From assembly GCF_016758255.1 (NCBI RefSeq), contig NZ_QYAD01000002.1, forward strand, positions 372,001 through 436,000: 64,000 bases of DNA. Direction: 5' to 3'. The translations under genes and the position numbers were made by a program. How positions within the stretch are numbered: position 1 is the stretch's first letter; the number at the start of each line of letters is the position of its first letter. The notes beneath the pieces are model-generated. The model saw only the letters and a program-made list of their open reading frames with translations. It did no database searches and had not been told where the DNA came from. Of this stretch, positions 7,629 to 20,096 are shown in pieces. Source of the stretch: Leucobacter chromiireducens subsp. chromiireducens. GTDB taxonomy: Bacteria; Actinomycetota; Actinomycetes; Actinomycetales; Microbacteriaceae.

Positions 7629-8564
7629 TTAGACCGCGAGATCTTCGTAGAGCACGGTCGAGAAGTAGCGCTCACCGAAGTCGGGGATGATCACGACGAT
7701 CTTCTTGCCCGCGTTCTCGGGACGCTGCGCGAGCTGCGTCGCGGCCCACACTGCGGCACCGCCCGAGATGCCTGCGAGGATTCCCTCATCGGTGCCGAGC
7801 GCGCGCGCCGTGGCGATCGAGTCGGGGAGTGCCACGTCGATCACCTCGTCGTAGACGTCCCGGTCCAGGATGTCGGGAACAAAGTTTGCGCCGAGGCCCT
7901 GGATCTTGTGGGGGCCAGCCGTGCCCTCGGTGAGCAGCGGCGAGTCGATGGGCTCGACTGCCACGACGCGCACGTTCGGGTTCTGCTCCTTGAGGTAGCC
8001 ACCCGCACCCGTGATCGTGCCGCCCGTGCCGATGCCGGCGACGAAGATGTCGACCGCGCCATCGGTGTCTGCCCAGATCTCGGGTCCTGTGGTGGCCCGG
8101 TGGATTGCGGGGTTCGCGGGGTTGCCGAACTGGTTCGCGAGGATGGCGCCCGGCGTGTTCGCGACGATCTCCTCGGCCTTTGCCACCGCGCCCTTCATGC
8201 CCAGCGGGCCCTCGGTGAGCACGATCTCTGCACCGTACGCGGCGAGCAGCTTGCGGCGCTCCACGCTCATGGTCTCGGGCATCGTGAGGATCACCTTGTA
8301 GCCTCGTGCAGCTCCGACGAACGCGAGCGCAATGCCGGTGTTGCCGCTCGTGCCTTCCACGATCGTGCCACCGGGCTGCAGCGCGCCCGACTGCTCCGCC
8401 GCGTCGATGATCGCGATGCCGATGCGATCCTTCACCGAGCCGGCGGGGTTGTAGAACTCGAGCTTCGCCAAGACCTCGGCGCCAGCGTTCTCGGTGACGC
8501 GGTTGAGGCGTACGAGCGGGGTGCCGCCGAACGCCTGGGTGATGTTGTCGTGAATCCGTGCCAT
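7629..8564 (-). CDS. cysK: cysteine synthase A (O-acetylserine sulfhydrylase)
   Basis: CysK makes L-cysteine from O-acetylserine and sulfide with pyridoxal phosphate. The product is 311 residues, the family length. The PLP lysine is K45 in NPAGSVKDR. The substrate loop [12 protein letters not shown] and the phosphate-binding [10 protein letters not shown] are intact. I chose ATG 8564 over an upstream in-frame start because GGAGG lies 8 nt before it and the family begins MARIHDNIT. It is the first gene of a minus-strand cysK-cysE unit. Confidence 0.96.
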   Translation of the reverse strand: MARIHDNITQAFGGTPLVRLNRVTENAGAEVLAKLEFYNPAGSVKDRIGIAIIDAAEQSGALQPGGTIVEGTSGNTGIALAFVGAARGYKVILTMPETMSVERRKLLAAYGAEIVLTEGPLGMKGAVAKAEEIVANTPGAILANQFGNPANPAIHRATTGPEIWADTDGAVDIFVAGIGTGGTITGAGGYLKEQNPNVRVVAVEPIDSPLLTEGTAGPHKIQGLGANFVPDILDRDVYDEVIDVALPDSIATARALGTDEGILAGISGGAAVWAATQLAQRPENAGKKIVVIIPDFGERYFSTVLYEDLAV

Positions 8565-8603
8565 GGGTGGGACCTCCGGGATGTCGAGTGCGGCCATCGA
8601 AAA

Positions 8604-8644
8604 CTATAGCTCCACCTTATTGGAGAAGTATCTGGGAGTTATAG
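8604..8644 (-). promoter_or_regulatory. inverted repeat upstream of cysK
   Basis: CTATAGCTCC (8604-8613) and GGAGTTATAG (8635-8644) form an inverted repeat with one mismatch, in an unusually AT-rich patch between divergent cysK and prmC. A TATAGT at 8603-8608 on the minus strand could be a -10 element. Plausible as a cysteine or sulfur-responsive operator, but no regulator gene is beside it. Confidence 0.35.
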
Positions 8645-8718
8645 CCTGTGACGCCGTGTGACCTGCTCCCTGAGGTGCTGGCCGAGAGCACGGCGACCCG
8701 GTATGGCAGGGTTGAGGG

Positions 8719-9606
8719 GTGCAACTGCAGGAGAACACTGGAATCGACGCGGCCCTCGCTGCAATTCGCGGCGCGCTTGAGGCGGGTGGGATCGAGGACC
8801 CCTACGCCGATAGCGAGCTGATCGTGGGTCACGTGCTCGGGGTGTCCCGTGGTCGCGTGCAGGCGCTTGCCGTGCTCGGCGAGCGACTGTCCGGAGAGCA
8901 GGCCGAGCGGGCAACACTGTTGACCGAGGAGCGTGCGCGGCGCGTGCCGCTCCAGCACCTCACCGGACGCGCGCCGTTCCGCGCGATCGAGCTTTCGGTG
9001 GGCCCCGGCGTGTTCGTACCCCGGCCCGAGACTGAGACCGTCGCGCAGTTTGCCATCGACGCGCTGCAACTCGCGCCGACCGCGGAGCCGATCGCGGTCG
9101 ACCTGTGCACGGGGAGCGGCGCGATTGCGCTGTCGCTCGCGCATGAGGTGCCTCGCGCGCGCGTCTGGGCGCTCGAGAAGAGCCGCGAGGCGCATGCCTG
9201 GGCGACCCGCAACGTTGCGGAGTGGGGCGACGATCGCGTGAGACTCGTCCAGGGCGACGTGGCAGATCTCGAGCGAATCCCCGAGTTCGCCGCCCTCGCG
9301 GGGCGTGTGCACGTGCTCATCTCGAACCCGCCGTACGTGCCGGCTGACATGGTGCCACGCGATCCCGAGGTCCGCGACCATGATCCCGAGCTTGCGCTCT
9401 ATGGGGGCCCGGACGGTCTCGATGTGGTGCGCATCATCAGCCGCGCCGCACGCGAGCTGGTGCTGCCGGGCGGCCTGCTCGTGCTCGAGCACGCGGAGCT
9501 GCAGGGCGCGGCGATTCGCGCACTGCTCGCGGCGGACGGCTGGCGTGCGGCGGCAACGCACCCCGACCTCACGGGGCGAGACCGCACCACCACGGCGCTG
9601 CGCTGA
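8719..9606 (+). CDS. prmC: release factor glutamine methyltransferase
   Basis: PrmC (HemK) methylates the glutamine of the GGQ motif in release factors using S-adenosylmethionine. The product is 295 residues. It has the N-terminal helical domain, VPLQHLTGRAPF, VPRPETE, the SAM-binding LCTGSGAIALSLA and the catalytic NPPYVP. The GTG start at 8719 follows a GAGGGG-type site. It heads the plus-strand run prmC-sua5-wecA-atp. Its partner prfA is displaced to 3023-4096. Confidence 0.95.
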   Translation: MQLQENTGIDAALAAIRGALEAGGIEDPYADSELIVGHVLGVSRGRVQALAVLGERLSGEQAERATLLTEERARRVPLQHLTGRAPFRAIELSVGPGVFVPRPETETVAQFAIDALQLAPTAEPIAVDLCTGSGAIALSLAHEVPRARVWALEKSREAHAWATRNVAEWGDDRVRLVQGDVADLERIPEFAALAGRVHVLISNPPYVPADMVPRDPEVRDHDPELALYGGPDGLDVVRIISRAARELVLPGGLLVLEHAELQGAAIRALLAADGWRAAATHPDLTGRDRTTTALR

Positions 9607-9700
9607 GCAGGCCACCCCAACCAAGCACTCCGCGCGAGTTTGCCCGTCCTGCGCGGGTGCGCGCCCGTCGTCCAGGGGCGCAGGAGTAGAATCGGGCGCT

Positions 9701-10366
9701 ATGTCCGAGGTCTTCGATTGCTCTGATAACTCCCAGCTGCTGAGCGGCACCCGCACCGCTCGGCGCACCATCGGGCAGGGGGCGCTCGTCGTGCTCCCCA
9801 CCGACACGGTGTACGGGGTTGCCGCCGATGCGTTCTCGCCCGAGGCCGTGCAGCGATTGCTCGACGCCAAGGGGCGGGGCCGACAGTCACCGCCGCCCGT
9901 GCTCATCCCAAACACGAGCACGCTCGCGGCGCTTGCGGCCGAGGTCACGGAGCCGCTCACCGCGCTCGCCGAGGCGTTCTGGCCTGGGCCGCTCACCATC
10001 ATCACTCACGCGAACCCGTCGCTCAGCTGGGACCTGGGGGAGACGCGCGGCACGGTTGCATTGCGTATCCCCAACCATCCCCTGGCGCTCGAGCTGCTGC
10101 AGGAGACGGGGCCGCTTGCCGTCTCGTCCGCGAACAAGACGGGAGAGCCCGCCGCACGCACCGCGGCGGCCGCCCAGGAGATGCTCGGCGACAGCGTTGC
10201 CGTGTACCTCGAGGCCGGTGAGGCTGAGGGCGATGGCGTGGCCTCCACGATCATCGATGCGACCGGGCTCACCGCCGAGGGCGGCTCGATCCGGATTCTG
10301 CGTGCTGGCGGCGTGACCCGCGAGGCGCTCAGCGAGCTCCTGCCCCAGGTCACTGTCGAGGACTAG
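9701..10366 (+). CDS. sua5: L-threonylcarbamoyladenylate synthase
   Basis: This YrdC/Sua5-fold enzyme makes threonylcarbamoyl-AMP from threonine, bicarbonate and ATP for the t6A37 tRNA modification. The 221-residue product shows LPTDTVYGVAADAF, the KGR nucleotide-binding segment, AFWPGPLTIITHA and VALRIPNH, then SSANKTGEPA. The frame is open upstream, but alignment to the family starts near ATG 9701. AGGAG is 14 nt upstream, so initiation may be weak. It is 1 nt from wecA. Confidence 0.93.
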   Translation: MSEVFDCSDNSQLLSGTRTARRTIGQGALVVLPTDTVYGVAADAFSPEAVQRLLDAKGRGRQSPPPVLIPNTSTLAALAAEVTEPLTALAEAFWPGPLTIITHANPSLSWDLGETRGTVALRIPNHPLALELLQETGPLAVSSANKTGEPAARTAAAAQEMLGDSVAVYLEAGEAEGDGVASTIIDATGLTAEGGSIRILRAGGVTREALSELLPQVTVED

Positions 10367-10367
10367 C

Positions 10368-11573
10368 GTGCTGCCCTACCTCGTGGTCGTCGCGGTCGCG
10401 GCGCTCGTCACCGGCGCCGCGTCGTACGCGGTGCTGCGGCTGAGTCGACGCTTCCGGCTTGCGCCCGAGGTTCGCGCACGAGACGTGCACCGGACTCCCA
10501 CGCCCCGACTGGGGGGAGTGGCCATGTTTATCGGTGTCCTCGCCGCCTTTGCGCTCGCGAGCACGCAGCGCGAATTCCACTCGCTCTTCGCGGACAGCAC
10601 CAAGATGTGGGCGCTCATCGGCTCGTGCGCAATCATCGCAGTCGTCGGTGTGCTCGACGACCTGCTCGACCTGGACTGGATGATTAAGCTCGCCGCGCAG
10701 CTTGCCGCGGCGGGGCTCCTCGCATGGAATGGCGTGCAGATTCTGTCCTTGCCGTTCGGCGACGCGCTGATCGTGGGATCGCCGGCGGTGAACTTCGCCC
10801 TCACCGTGTTCCTCATGACCCTCGTCATGAACGCGGTGAACTTCGTTGACGGGCTCGACGGACTCGTCGCGGGCGTCGCGCTGATCGCCAACGCACTGTT
10901 CTTCATCTATACCCGCATTCTCAACGAGCAGACGGGGCGCGTCGATTCCGTGACGCTTGCCAGTCTCATCGCCGCGGTTCTGGTGGGCATTTGCGTTGGC
11001 TTCCTGCCCTTCAACTGGCACCGGGCGAAGATGTTCATGGGGGACACGGGAGCACTGCTCGTCGGTCTGCTCATGGCGACGTCGACGGTGTCGGTCACGG
11101 GACAGCTCAATCCGGCGACCCTCGACGTGAAGCTCGTTCTCGCGAGCTACATCCCGATCCTGCTGCCGGTCGCCGTGCTCGTGCTGCCGCTCGCCGATTT
11201 CACGCTCGCGGTGGTGCGCCGAATGAAGGCGGGGAAGAGCCCGTTCGAGGCCGACCGGTTACACCTGCACCACCGCCTCCTCGACATGGGTCACTCGCCC
11301 GTGCAGGCAGTCTGCATCTTCTATCTTGGTACCGCAGTGCTCTCGGTGGCGCTGCTGCTCGCGTTCACGATGCAGACGCTGTTGGTGCCGAGCATTGTGC
11401 TCGTGCTGGGCACCGCCGCGTGCGCGCTGCTCCTCTTCTTCCCCGCACAGCGGGTACGCGCAGCTCTTGACGCGCGCGGCTTGGTACCGTTGTTCCGGCG
11501 GGGCGCACCCGCCGACGCCCCGGACGCGGCCGCCGCGACCGGAGGCCCGCCCAACGAAAGGACCTCCGAGTGA
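10368..11573 (+). CDS. wecA: undecaprenyl-phosphate glycosyl-1-phosphate transferase (WecA/TagO family)
   Basis: A polytopic membrane enzyme of 401 residues that transfers a sugar-1-phosphate, usually GlcNAc-1-P, from a UDP-sugar to undecaprenyl phosphate and so starts a cell-wall or capsule glycopolymer. It has about eleven membrane segments, the paired aspartates in VGVLDDLLDLD, NFVDGLDGLVAG, FMGDTGALL and the cytosolic HLHHRLLD loop. The GTG start follows the sua5 stop by one base. Its stop overlaps the next start (GTGA). Placement just ahead of the ATP synthase operon is usual in actinobacteria. Confidence 0.92.
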   Translation: MLPYLVVVAVAALVTGAASYAVLRLSRRFRLAPEVRARDVHRTPTPRLGGVAMFIGVLAAFALASTQREFHSLFADSTKMWALIGSCAIIAVVGVLDDLLDLDWMIKLAAQLAAAGLLAWNGVQILSLPFGDALIVGSPAVNFALTVFLMTLVMNAVNFVDGLDGLVAGVALIANALFFIYTRILNEQTGRVDSVTLASLIAAVLVGICVGFLPFNWHRAKMFMGDTGALLVGLLMATSTVSVTGQLNPATLDVKLVLASYIPILLPVAVLVLPLADFTLAVVRRMKAGKSPFEADRLHLHHRLLDMGHSPVQAVCIFYLGTAVLSVALLLAFTMQTLLVPSIVLVLGTAACALLLFFPAQRVRAALDARGLVPLFRRGAPADAPDAAAATGGPPNERTSE

Positions 11574-12073
11574 GCACTCCCGCGCAGCCCGAATCGCCGC
11601 GGACGCCGACCACCCCCGAGAGCAGCGGGAGCGCTGCCGAGGAGTACCCCATGCCCACCTCGCAGCCGATGCTGCTGCGCGGCGTGCGCTGGGGCATCAT
11701 CACCACGGTGGTCGCGATGGCGGCGTTTGCGGGCATCGGCTTCGCGGTCAGTGGAAGCCGAGGCCTTGCCGGCGGTTTGCTCGGCGCAGCGATCGGTGGC
11801 GTTCTGCTGCTCATCACGGTGGGCAGCATCGCGTTTGCGAACCGTTTCGTGGGCAGCCCGATGTACCTGCAGATTTTTTTCAGCATCGTGCTGGGGGCGT
11901 GGGTCGTGAAGCTCATCGGCTTCGTCGTCGCTGCACTGTTGCTGCGGGACCAGCCGTGGCTCGATCCCAAACTGCTCTTCATTGCGCTCGTGGCGACCGT
12001 GCTCGCCTCCATCGTGATCGACGTCATTATCGTTGCCCGCGCACGCGTGCCGTACGTCGCTGACACCCCGTAG
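11570..12073 (+). CDS. AtpI-like small membrane protein of the ATP synthase locus
   Basis: This 167-residue protein has a polar N-terminal tail of about 35 residues and four predicted membrane helices. The position and topology match the AtpI/UncI-like proteins encoded ahead of atpB, which help assemble the c-ring. Sequence similarity is weak, so the role is inferred from position. The GTG start overlaps the wecA stop by 4 nt, which suggests translational coupling. Confidence 0.7.
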   Translation: MSTPAQPESPRTPTTPESSGSAAEEYPMPTSQPMLLRGVRWGIITTVVAMAAFAGIGFAVSGSRGLAGGLLGAAIGGVLLLITVGSIAFANRFVGSPMYLQIFFSIVLGAWVVKLIGFVVAALLLRDQPWLDPKLLFIALVATVLASIVIDVIIVARARVPYVADTP

Positions 12074-12271
12074 GGGAGCGGGCGGGCAGAAAACTGCGAA
12101 AATTTCGCTTTTTCCCCTCGCCAGGCCGGGCCTCGAGTTTCGCTCGGGGTGAAATGTTGTTAGGATAAATTCGTTCCCTGCTGGGCTGCGGTGCTTCTGA
12201 GTGCCCGCTGGCTCCGGGGGCACGACCATCGTTCGAAGCCGTGCGGCCACGCCGCACCCCGAATCAGGAGA
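12074..12271 (+). promoter_or_regulatory. leader and likely promoter region of the atpBEFHAGDC operon
   Basis: This 198-nt gap separates atpI from atpB. A TAGGATAAAT at 12161-12170 fits an actinobacterial -10 (TANNNT), with a poor -35 about 17 bp upstream. A small GCGAAAATTTCGC palindrome followed by TTTTT near 12108-12125 could be a weak terminator for the wecA-atpI transcript. Together these suggest the operon can be transcribed from its own promoter. Confidence 0.35.
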
Positions 12272-13374
<1,103 letters not shown>

Positions 13375-13393
13375 CCCGTCCACCTTTCCCTAG

Positions 13394-13956
<563 letters not shown>

Positions 13957-13957
<1 letters not shown>

Positions 13958-14733
13958 TGGGCAGCGCGTCACGCGAAGCACTGGCTCAGGCCCGGACCGC
14001 AATCACTGGGCGACTCGCTCAGAGCGCCGGTGCCGAGCTGCTGCAGGCCGCGAGCCGTCTCGCTGAGAACCCCGCGCTGGCCGCGGCCCTCGGCGACGCC
14101 GCAGCTCCGGCTGAGGCGAAGGCCCAGGTCGTTGAGCGGCTCTTCGGCGGGTTCTCCGCGGGCGCGCGCTCGGTGCTGTCCGCAGCCGCCCAGGGCCGCT
14201 GGTCGAACACCGACGAGTTCGTCGACGGTGTGGAAGAGCTCGGCCTCCGCGCCGAAAGCGTCTCGAACGCTGCGCTCTCCGACGAGCTGCTCGCAGTGGC
14301 CGACGTTGTCGGCAGCAGCCACGAGCTGCAGCTCAACCTGGGCAGCAAGCTCGCTGAGCCGGCCGGCAAGGTCGCGCTCGTGCAGAGCCTGCTGAACGGC
14401 AAGATCTCGGCGCAGTCGACTCAGGTCGTCAGCTACCTCGTCGCGAACTCGCGCGGTCGTCGTCTCGACACGATGCTCCGCAACGGCGCGCGCGTTGCTG
14501 CCGATCAGGCCGGCACCGAGCTCGCCACGGTCACCGTCGCTGCACCGCTCTCGGCTGATCAGCAGTCACGTCTCGCACGTGCGCTCGAGCAGACCGCCGG
14601 CCGTCCGGTGAAGATCACCACCGTGATTGACCCCGCCCTCGTCGGCGGAATCCGGATCCAGATCGCCGACGACATCATCGACGGCAGCGTTCGCGCTCGC
14701 CTCGAGGAACTGCGTCAGCAGCTCGCAGCGTAG
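13957..14733 (+). CDS. atpH: ATP synthase F1 subunit delta
   Basis: Delta links the F1 head to the b stalk. The product is 258 residues, longer than the roughly 180 of E. coli but normal for actinobacteria. The C-terminal family signature [19 protein letters not shown] is clear. Its start overlaps the atpF stop by one base, so the two are probably translated together. Confidence 0.95.
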
Positions 14734-14789
14734 AGCACCTACTTTTTACCCCCGGGGGCGGCGCTTCCGGAACAGACAGAGGAAACGAA

Positions 14790-16415
14790 ATGGCAGAACT
14801 CTCCATCAGCCCGGACGAGATCCGGAATGCGCTGAAAGACTTCGCAGCGTCGTACGAGCCGACCCAGGCGGGCAAGACTGAGGTCGGTACCGTCGTGGAC
14901 GCCGCTGACGGCATCGCACACGTCTCGGGTCTCCCCGGCGTGATGGCGAACGAGCTTGTCCGCTTCGCGGACGGCACCCTGGGCCTCGCTCAGAACCTCG
15001 AGGAAGACGAGATCGGCGTTGTGGTGCTCGGTGAGTTCACCGACATCGCAGAGGGCCAGCCCGTCACCCGCACGGGTGAGGTGCTCTCGGTTCCCGTGGG
15101 CGAGGGCTACCTCGGCCGCGTGGTCGACCCGCTCGGCAACCCGATCGATGGTCTCGGCGAGATCGCTGGCGTTGAGGGCCGTCGTGCGCTCGAACTCCAG
15201 GCTCCCGGCGTGATGCAGCGTAAGTCGGTCCACGAGCCGCTGCAGACCGGCATCAAGGCGATCGACGCGATGATCCCCGTTGGCCGTGGCCAGCGTCAGC
15301 TCATCATTGGCGACCGCCAGACCGGTAAGACCGCGATCGCGATCGACACGATCATCAACCAGAAGGCCAACTGGGCTTCGGGCGACAAGACGAAGCAGGT
15401 GCGCTGCATCTACGTCGCGATCGGCCAGAAGGGCTCGACCATCGCTTCGGTGAAGGGCGCGCTTGAAGAGGCTGGCGCGATGGAGTACACGACCATCGTG
15501 GCCTCGCCCGCATCGGATCCCGCTGGCTTCAAGTACCTCGCTCCCTACACGGGCTCGGCGATCGGTCAGCACTGGATGTACGACGGCAAGCACGTCCTGG
15601 TCATCTTCGACGATCTGTCGAAGCAGGCTGAGGCGTACCGTGCTGTGTCGCTGCTTCTCCGTCGTCCGCCGGGGCGCGAGGCGTACCCCGGTGACGTCTT
15701 CTACCTGCACTCCCGTCTCCTGGAGCGTTGTGCAAAGCTCTCCGACGAGCTCGGCGCAGGTTCGATGACCGGTCTGCCGATCATCGAGACGAAGGCCAAC
15801 GACGTCTCGGCGTACATCCCGACCAACGTGATCTCGATCACCGATGGCCAGATCTTCCTCCAGTCGGATCTGTTCAACGCGAACCAGCGCCCCGCAGTTG
15901 ACGTGGGCATCTCGGTGTCGCGAGTCGGCGGCGACGCACAGGTCAAGTCGATCAAGAAGGTTTCGGGCACGCTGAAGCTTGAGCTCGCTCAGTACCGTGC
16001 GCTCGAGGCGTTCGCGATGTTCGCATCGGACCTCGATGCGGCAAGCCGCAAGCAGCTCGAGCGTGGCGCACGCCTCACCGAGCTCCTGAAGCAGCCGCAG
16101 TACACGCCGTACCCCGTCGAGGAGCAGACCGTCTCCATCTGGGCCGGCACCAACGGCTTCCTTGATGAGGTTCCGGTTGAGGACATCCTGCGCTTCGAGC
16201 GCGAGTTCCTCGACTTCCTCGGCCGCAACTCGGAGGCGCTCGCAACGCTTCGCTCGACCAACGTGCTCGACGACGCAACTGTCGCTGAGATCACCGCGCA
16301 GATCGAGAAGTTCAAGAGCGAGTTCCGCACCTCTGCCGGCAAGAGCCTGAACGAGCAGTTCGAGCAGCTCGACGAGGCCGAGATCAAGCAGGAGCAGCTG
16401 GTCGTCAAGAAGTAG
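14790..16415 (+). CDS. atpA: ATP synthase F1 subunit alpha
   Basis: Alpha is the non-catalytic nucleotide-binding subunit of the F1 hexamer. The product is 541 residues. The Walker A motif is GDRQTGKT at residues 174-181, and [12 protein letters not shown] and [16 protein letters not shown] (Walker B) follow. All domains are full length. It has a GAGGAAA ribosome site. A strong hairpin separates it from atpG. Confidence 0.98.
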   Translation: MAELSISPDEIRNALKDFAASYEPTQAGKTEVGTVVDAADGIAHVSGLPGVMANELVRFADGTLGLAQNLEEDEIGVVVLGEFTDIAEGQPVTRTGEVLSVPVGEGYLGRVVDPLGNPIDGLGEIAGVEGRRALELQAPGVMQRKSVHEPLQTGIKAIDAMIPVGRGQRQLIIGDRQTGKTAIAIDTIINQKANWASGDKTKQVRCIYVAIGQKGSTIASVKGALEEAGAMEYTTIVASPASDPAGFKYLAPYTGSAIGQHWMYDGKHVLVIFDDLSKQAEAYRAVSLLLRRPPGREAYPGDVFYLHSRLLERCAKLSDELGAGSMTGLPIIETKANDVSAYIPTNVISITDGQIFLQSDLFNANQRPAVDVGISVSRVGGDAQVKSIKKVSGTLKLELAQYRALEAFAMFASDLDAASRKQLERGARLTELLKQPQYTPYPVEEQTVSIWAGTNGFLDEVPVEDILRFEREFLDFLGRNSEALATLRSTNVLDDATVAEITAQIEKFKSEFRTSAGKSLNEQFEQLDEAEIKQEQLVVKK

Positions 16416-16423
16416 TGCGCTGT

Positions 16424-16450
16424 CCGGTGGGGGCTCCCAGCCCCCACCGG
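16424..16450 (+). terminator. 12-bp perfect hairpin between atpA and atpG
   Basis: CCGGTGGGGGCT (16424-16435) and its exact complement (16439-16450) enclose three bases, 8 nt after the atpA stop. There is no T-run. Inside an operon whose subunits are needed in different amounts (alpha 3, gamma 1), it more likely tunes read-through or protects an mRNA 3' end than ends transcription completely. Confidence 0.55.
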
Positions 16451-16493
16451 CTCCACCACTTGATCAGTAAGCCCCGACCACTACAGGAGAGAC

Positions 16494-17384
16494 ATGGGAG
16501 CGCAACTTCGGGTCTACCGGCAGAAGATTCGTTCTGCCCAGACGACCAAGAAGATCACCCGTGCGATGGAGCTGATCGCAGCCTCTCGCATTCAGAAGGC
16601 AAAGGCACGCGTCGAAGCTTCGACGCCCTACGCCACCGCGATCACCCGCGCCGTTTCGGCCGTTGCGACGCACTCGAACACCGATCACCCGCTGCTCACC
16701 GAGGCCGACAAGGTCGAGCGCGCAGCAGTGGTCATTTTCACCTCTGATCGCGGCCTCGCCGGCGCGTTCAACTCGCAGGTGCTGCGCGAGGCCGAAGAGC
16801 TCTCCGAGCTTCTCCGCGCCGAGGGCAAGGACGTCGTCTACTACCTCATCGGCCGCAAGGCTCAGGGGTACTTCGCGTTCCGACGCCGCGCGTCTGAGCG
16901 TATCTGGGCCGGCGACACCGAGAACCCGACCTTTGAGACCGCGAAGGAGGTCGCCGAGGCACTCCTCGAGATCTTCGGCCGCGATGCCTCTGAGGGCGGC
17001 GCTCAGGAGCTGCACCTGGTGTACAACCGCCTGATCAGCATGGTGAGCCAGGTTCCCGAGGTTCACCGCCTGCTGCCGCTCCAGGTGGTCGAGGGTGTTG
17101 CTGAGCCGACGGACGAGCCCGCACCGCTGTACGAGTTCGAGCCCGAGCCCGATCTCGTTCTGGAGCAGCTGCTTCCCGCCTACATCGAGTCACGTATCTT
17201 CAACGCGATGCTCGAGTCGGCCGCTGCGAAGCACGCCGCAACCCAGAAGGCGATGAAGTCGGCAAGCGACAACGCCGACACGCTGATCCGCGACTACACC
17301 CGCCTCGCGAACAACGCTCGCCAGGCCGAAATCACCCAGCAGATTTCCGAGATCGTCGGCGGCGCTGACGCGCTGTCAAGCTAA
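16494..17384 (+). CDS. atpG: ATP synthase F1 subunit gamma
   Basis: Gamma is the central rotor shaft. The product is 296 residues. The N-terminal helix [20 protein letters not shown] and the C-terminal rotor helix with [19 protein letters not shown] are conserved. The [13 protein letters not shown] segment is also typical. It follows an AGGAGAG site and precedes atpD by 24 nt. Confidence 0.97.
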   Translation: MGAQLRVYRQKIRSAQTTKKITRAMELIAASRIQKAKARVEASTPYATAITRAVSAVATHSNTDHPLLTEADKVERAAVVIFTSDRGLAGAFNSQVLREAEELSELLRAEGKDVVYYLIGRKAQGYFAFRRRASERIWAGDTENPTFETAKEVAEALLEIFGRDASEGGAQELHLVYNRLISMVSQVPEVHRLLPLQVVEGVAEPTDEPAPLYEFEPEPDLVLEQLLPAYIESRIFNAMLESAAAKHAATQKAMKSASDNADTLIRDYTRLANNARQAEITQQISEIVGGADALSS

Positions 17385-18872
<1,488 letters not shown>

Positions 18873-18875
18873 ACC

Positions 18876-19136
18876 ATGGCTTCGCTGAACGTGAGTGTCG
18901 TCTCGGCCGACCGTGAGGTCTGGACGGGCGCTGCCTCCCAGGTCGTCGCACGGACGGTCGAGGGCGAGATCGGCATTCTCGCGGGCCACGAGCCGCTCCT
19001 GGCACTGCTGGGCGCCGGCGAGGTCCGCGTGACCACTGGCTCCGGTGAGAAGGTGACGGTCGACGCAGAGGGCGGGTTCCTCTCCGTGGATCACGACACC
19101 GTGACCATCGTTGCTGGCAAGGCGACGCTCGCATAG
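18876..19136 (+). CDS. atpC: ATP synthase F1 subunit epsilon, short form
   Basis: Epsilon joins gamma to the c-ring. At 86 residues it contains only the N-terminal beta-sandwich (VSADREVWTGAA, EGEIGILAGHEPLLALL, EGGFLSV) and lacks the C-terminal two-helix domain that inhibits ATP hydrolysis in longer homologues. Short forms are known in some actinobacteria, so this is probably natural and not truncation. It closes the operon and is followed by a hairpin. Confidence 0.93.
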   Translation: MASLNVSVVSADREVWTGAASQVVARTVEGEIGILAGHEPLLALLGAGEVRVTTGSGEKVTVDAEGGFLSVDHDTVTIVAGKATLA

Positions 19137-19154
19137 CGAGCCGCCTGCACACGA

Positions 19155-19202
19155 GCTTGAGGCCGGCGGCCACCCCACGGGGTGTGCCGACCGGCCTCGA
19201 GC
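19155..19202 (+). terminator. terminator of the ATP synthase operon
   Basis: A long hairpin with outer arms CTTGAGGCCGG / CCGGCCTCGAG (one G-T pair) and further inner pairing (CACCCC/GGGGTG) begins 18 nt after the atpC stop. Its position and strength suit the operon terminator. Confidence 0.75.
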
Positions 19203-19269
19203 CGTACTCAGGGTCATTCTGCGCACGGCGACGTGCTGACCCATCACCGATACTTCGTGAAAGGCTCTC

Positions 19270-20067
19270 GTGCTGATTCTCCTCCCGCCGTCCGAGACGA
19301 AGCGTTCAGGCGGCACTGGGACGTTCGTGCCTGACCGTCTGCGCAATCACGATGCGCTCGGCGCTGCACGCGCCTCGGTGCGCGCGGCGCTCGAGGAGCT
19401 GAGCGAGGATCCCGTGGCCTCTGCGAAGGCGTTGAAGCTCGGCGTGAAGAACGGCGCTGAACGCGAACACAACCTCGTACTGCGTGAAAGCGGAGTGCTC
19501 CCGGCAATCGAACGCTACACGGGCGTCCTCTACGACGCGCTCGATGCACCATCGCTCGATGCGCCCGCCCGAGCGTGGCTCGACTCGCACGTTGCGGTGC
19601 AGTCCGCGCTCTTCGGCTTGATCGGTGCGGGCGAAGAGATTCCTGCATACCGGCTCTCTGCGGGATCGCGGCTCCCCGGGCTCGGCACGCCGCTGAAGCG
19701 CGTGTGGGGGAGCGCACACGCCGCCCTGCCCTGGGCTGAGGCGGGGCTCGTCCTCGACCTTCGCTCCCAGGACTACGCCGCCCTCGCATCGGTACCCGGG
19801 GATCGGAGCTGGTTCTTGCACGTCGCCCAACGCGGAGAAGACGGAGCCGTGCGCGCGCTGAATCACTTCAACAAGGCCGCGAAGGGCGACTTCGTGCGAC
19901 GACTCGCCCGATCCCAAGCTGATTTCACCACCGTCGAAGACGTCGTCGAATGGGCGCGTGAAGCGGGGCTGGAACTCAGCTGCAGCGCAGATTCCCACGA
20001 GCTGACGCTCATCACCGAACTGGGTGCGCCGGGAGCCGCGTCCGCGCGCTCGGCTGCGGCGCGGTAG
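19270..20067 (+). CDS. yaaA: YaaA family peroxide-stress protein (UPF0246)
   Basis: In E. coli, YaaA limits free iron and so lowers oxidative damage. This 265-residue homologue begins with the family signature LILLPPSETK. It has the conserved REHNLVLRESGVLPAIERYTGVLYDAL region and the motifs YRLSAGSRLP and FNKAAKGDFVR. The start is GTG 19270. It is separated from atpC by the operon terminator and sits 29 nt before the PP2C gene, so the two may be co-transcribed. Confidence 0.88.
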   Translation: MLILLPPSETKRSGGTGTFVPDRLRNHDALGAARASVRAALEELSEDPVASAKALKLGVKNGAEREHNLVLRESGVLPAIERYTGVLYDALDAPSLDAPARAWLDSHVAVQSALFGLIGAGEEIPAYRLSAGSRLPGLGTPLKRVWGSAHAALPWAEAGLVLDLRSQDYAALASVPGDRSWFLHVAQRGEDGAVRALNHFNKAAKGDFVRRLARSQADFTTVEDVVEWAREAGLELSCSADSHELTLITELGAPGAASARSAAAR

Positions 20068-20096
20068 GATACTCGGGTGCTGAAGAGGTGGACGCG

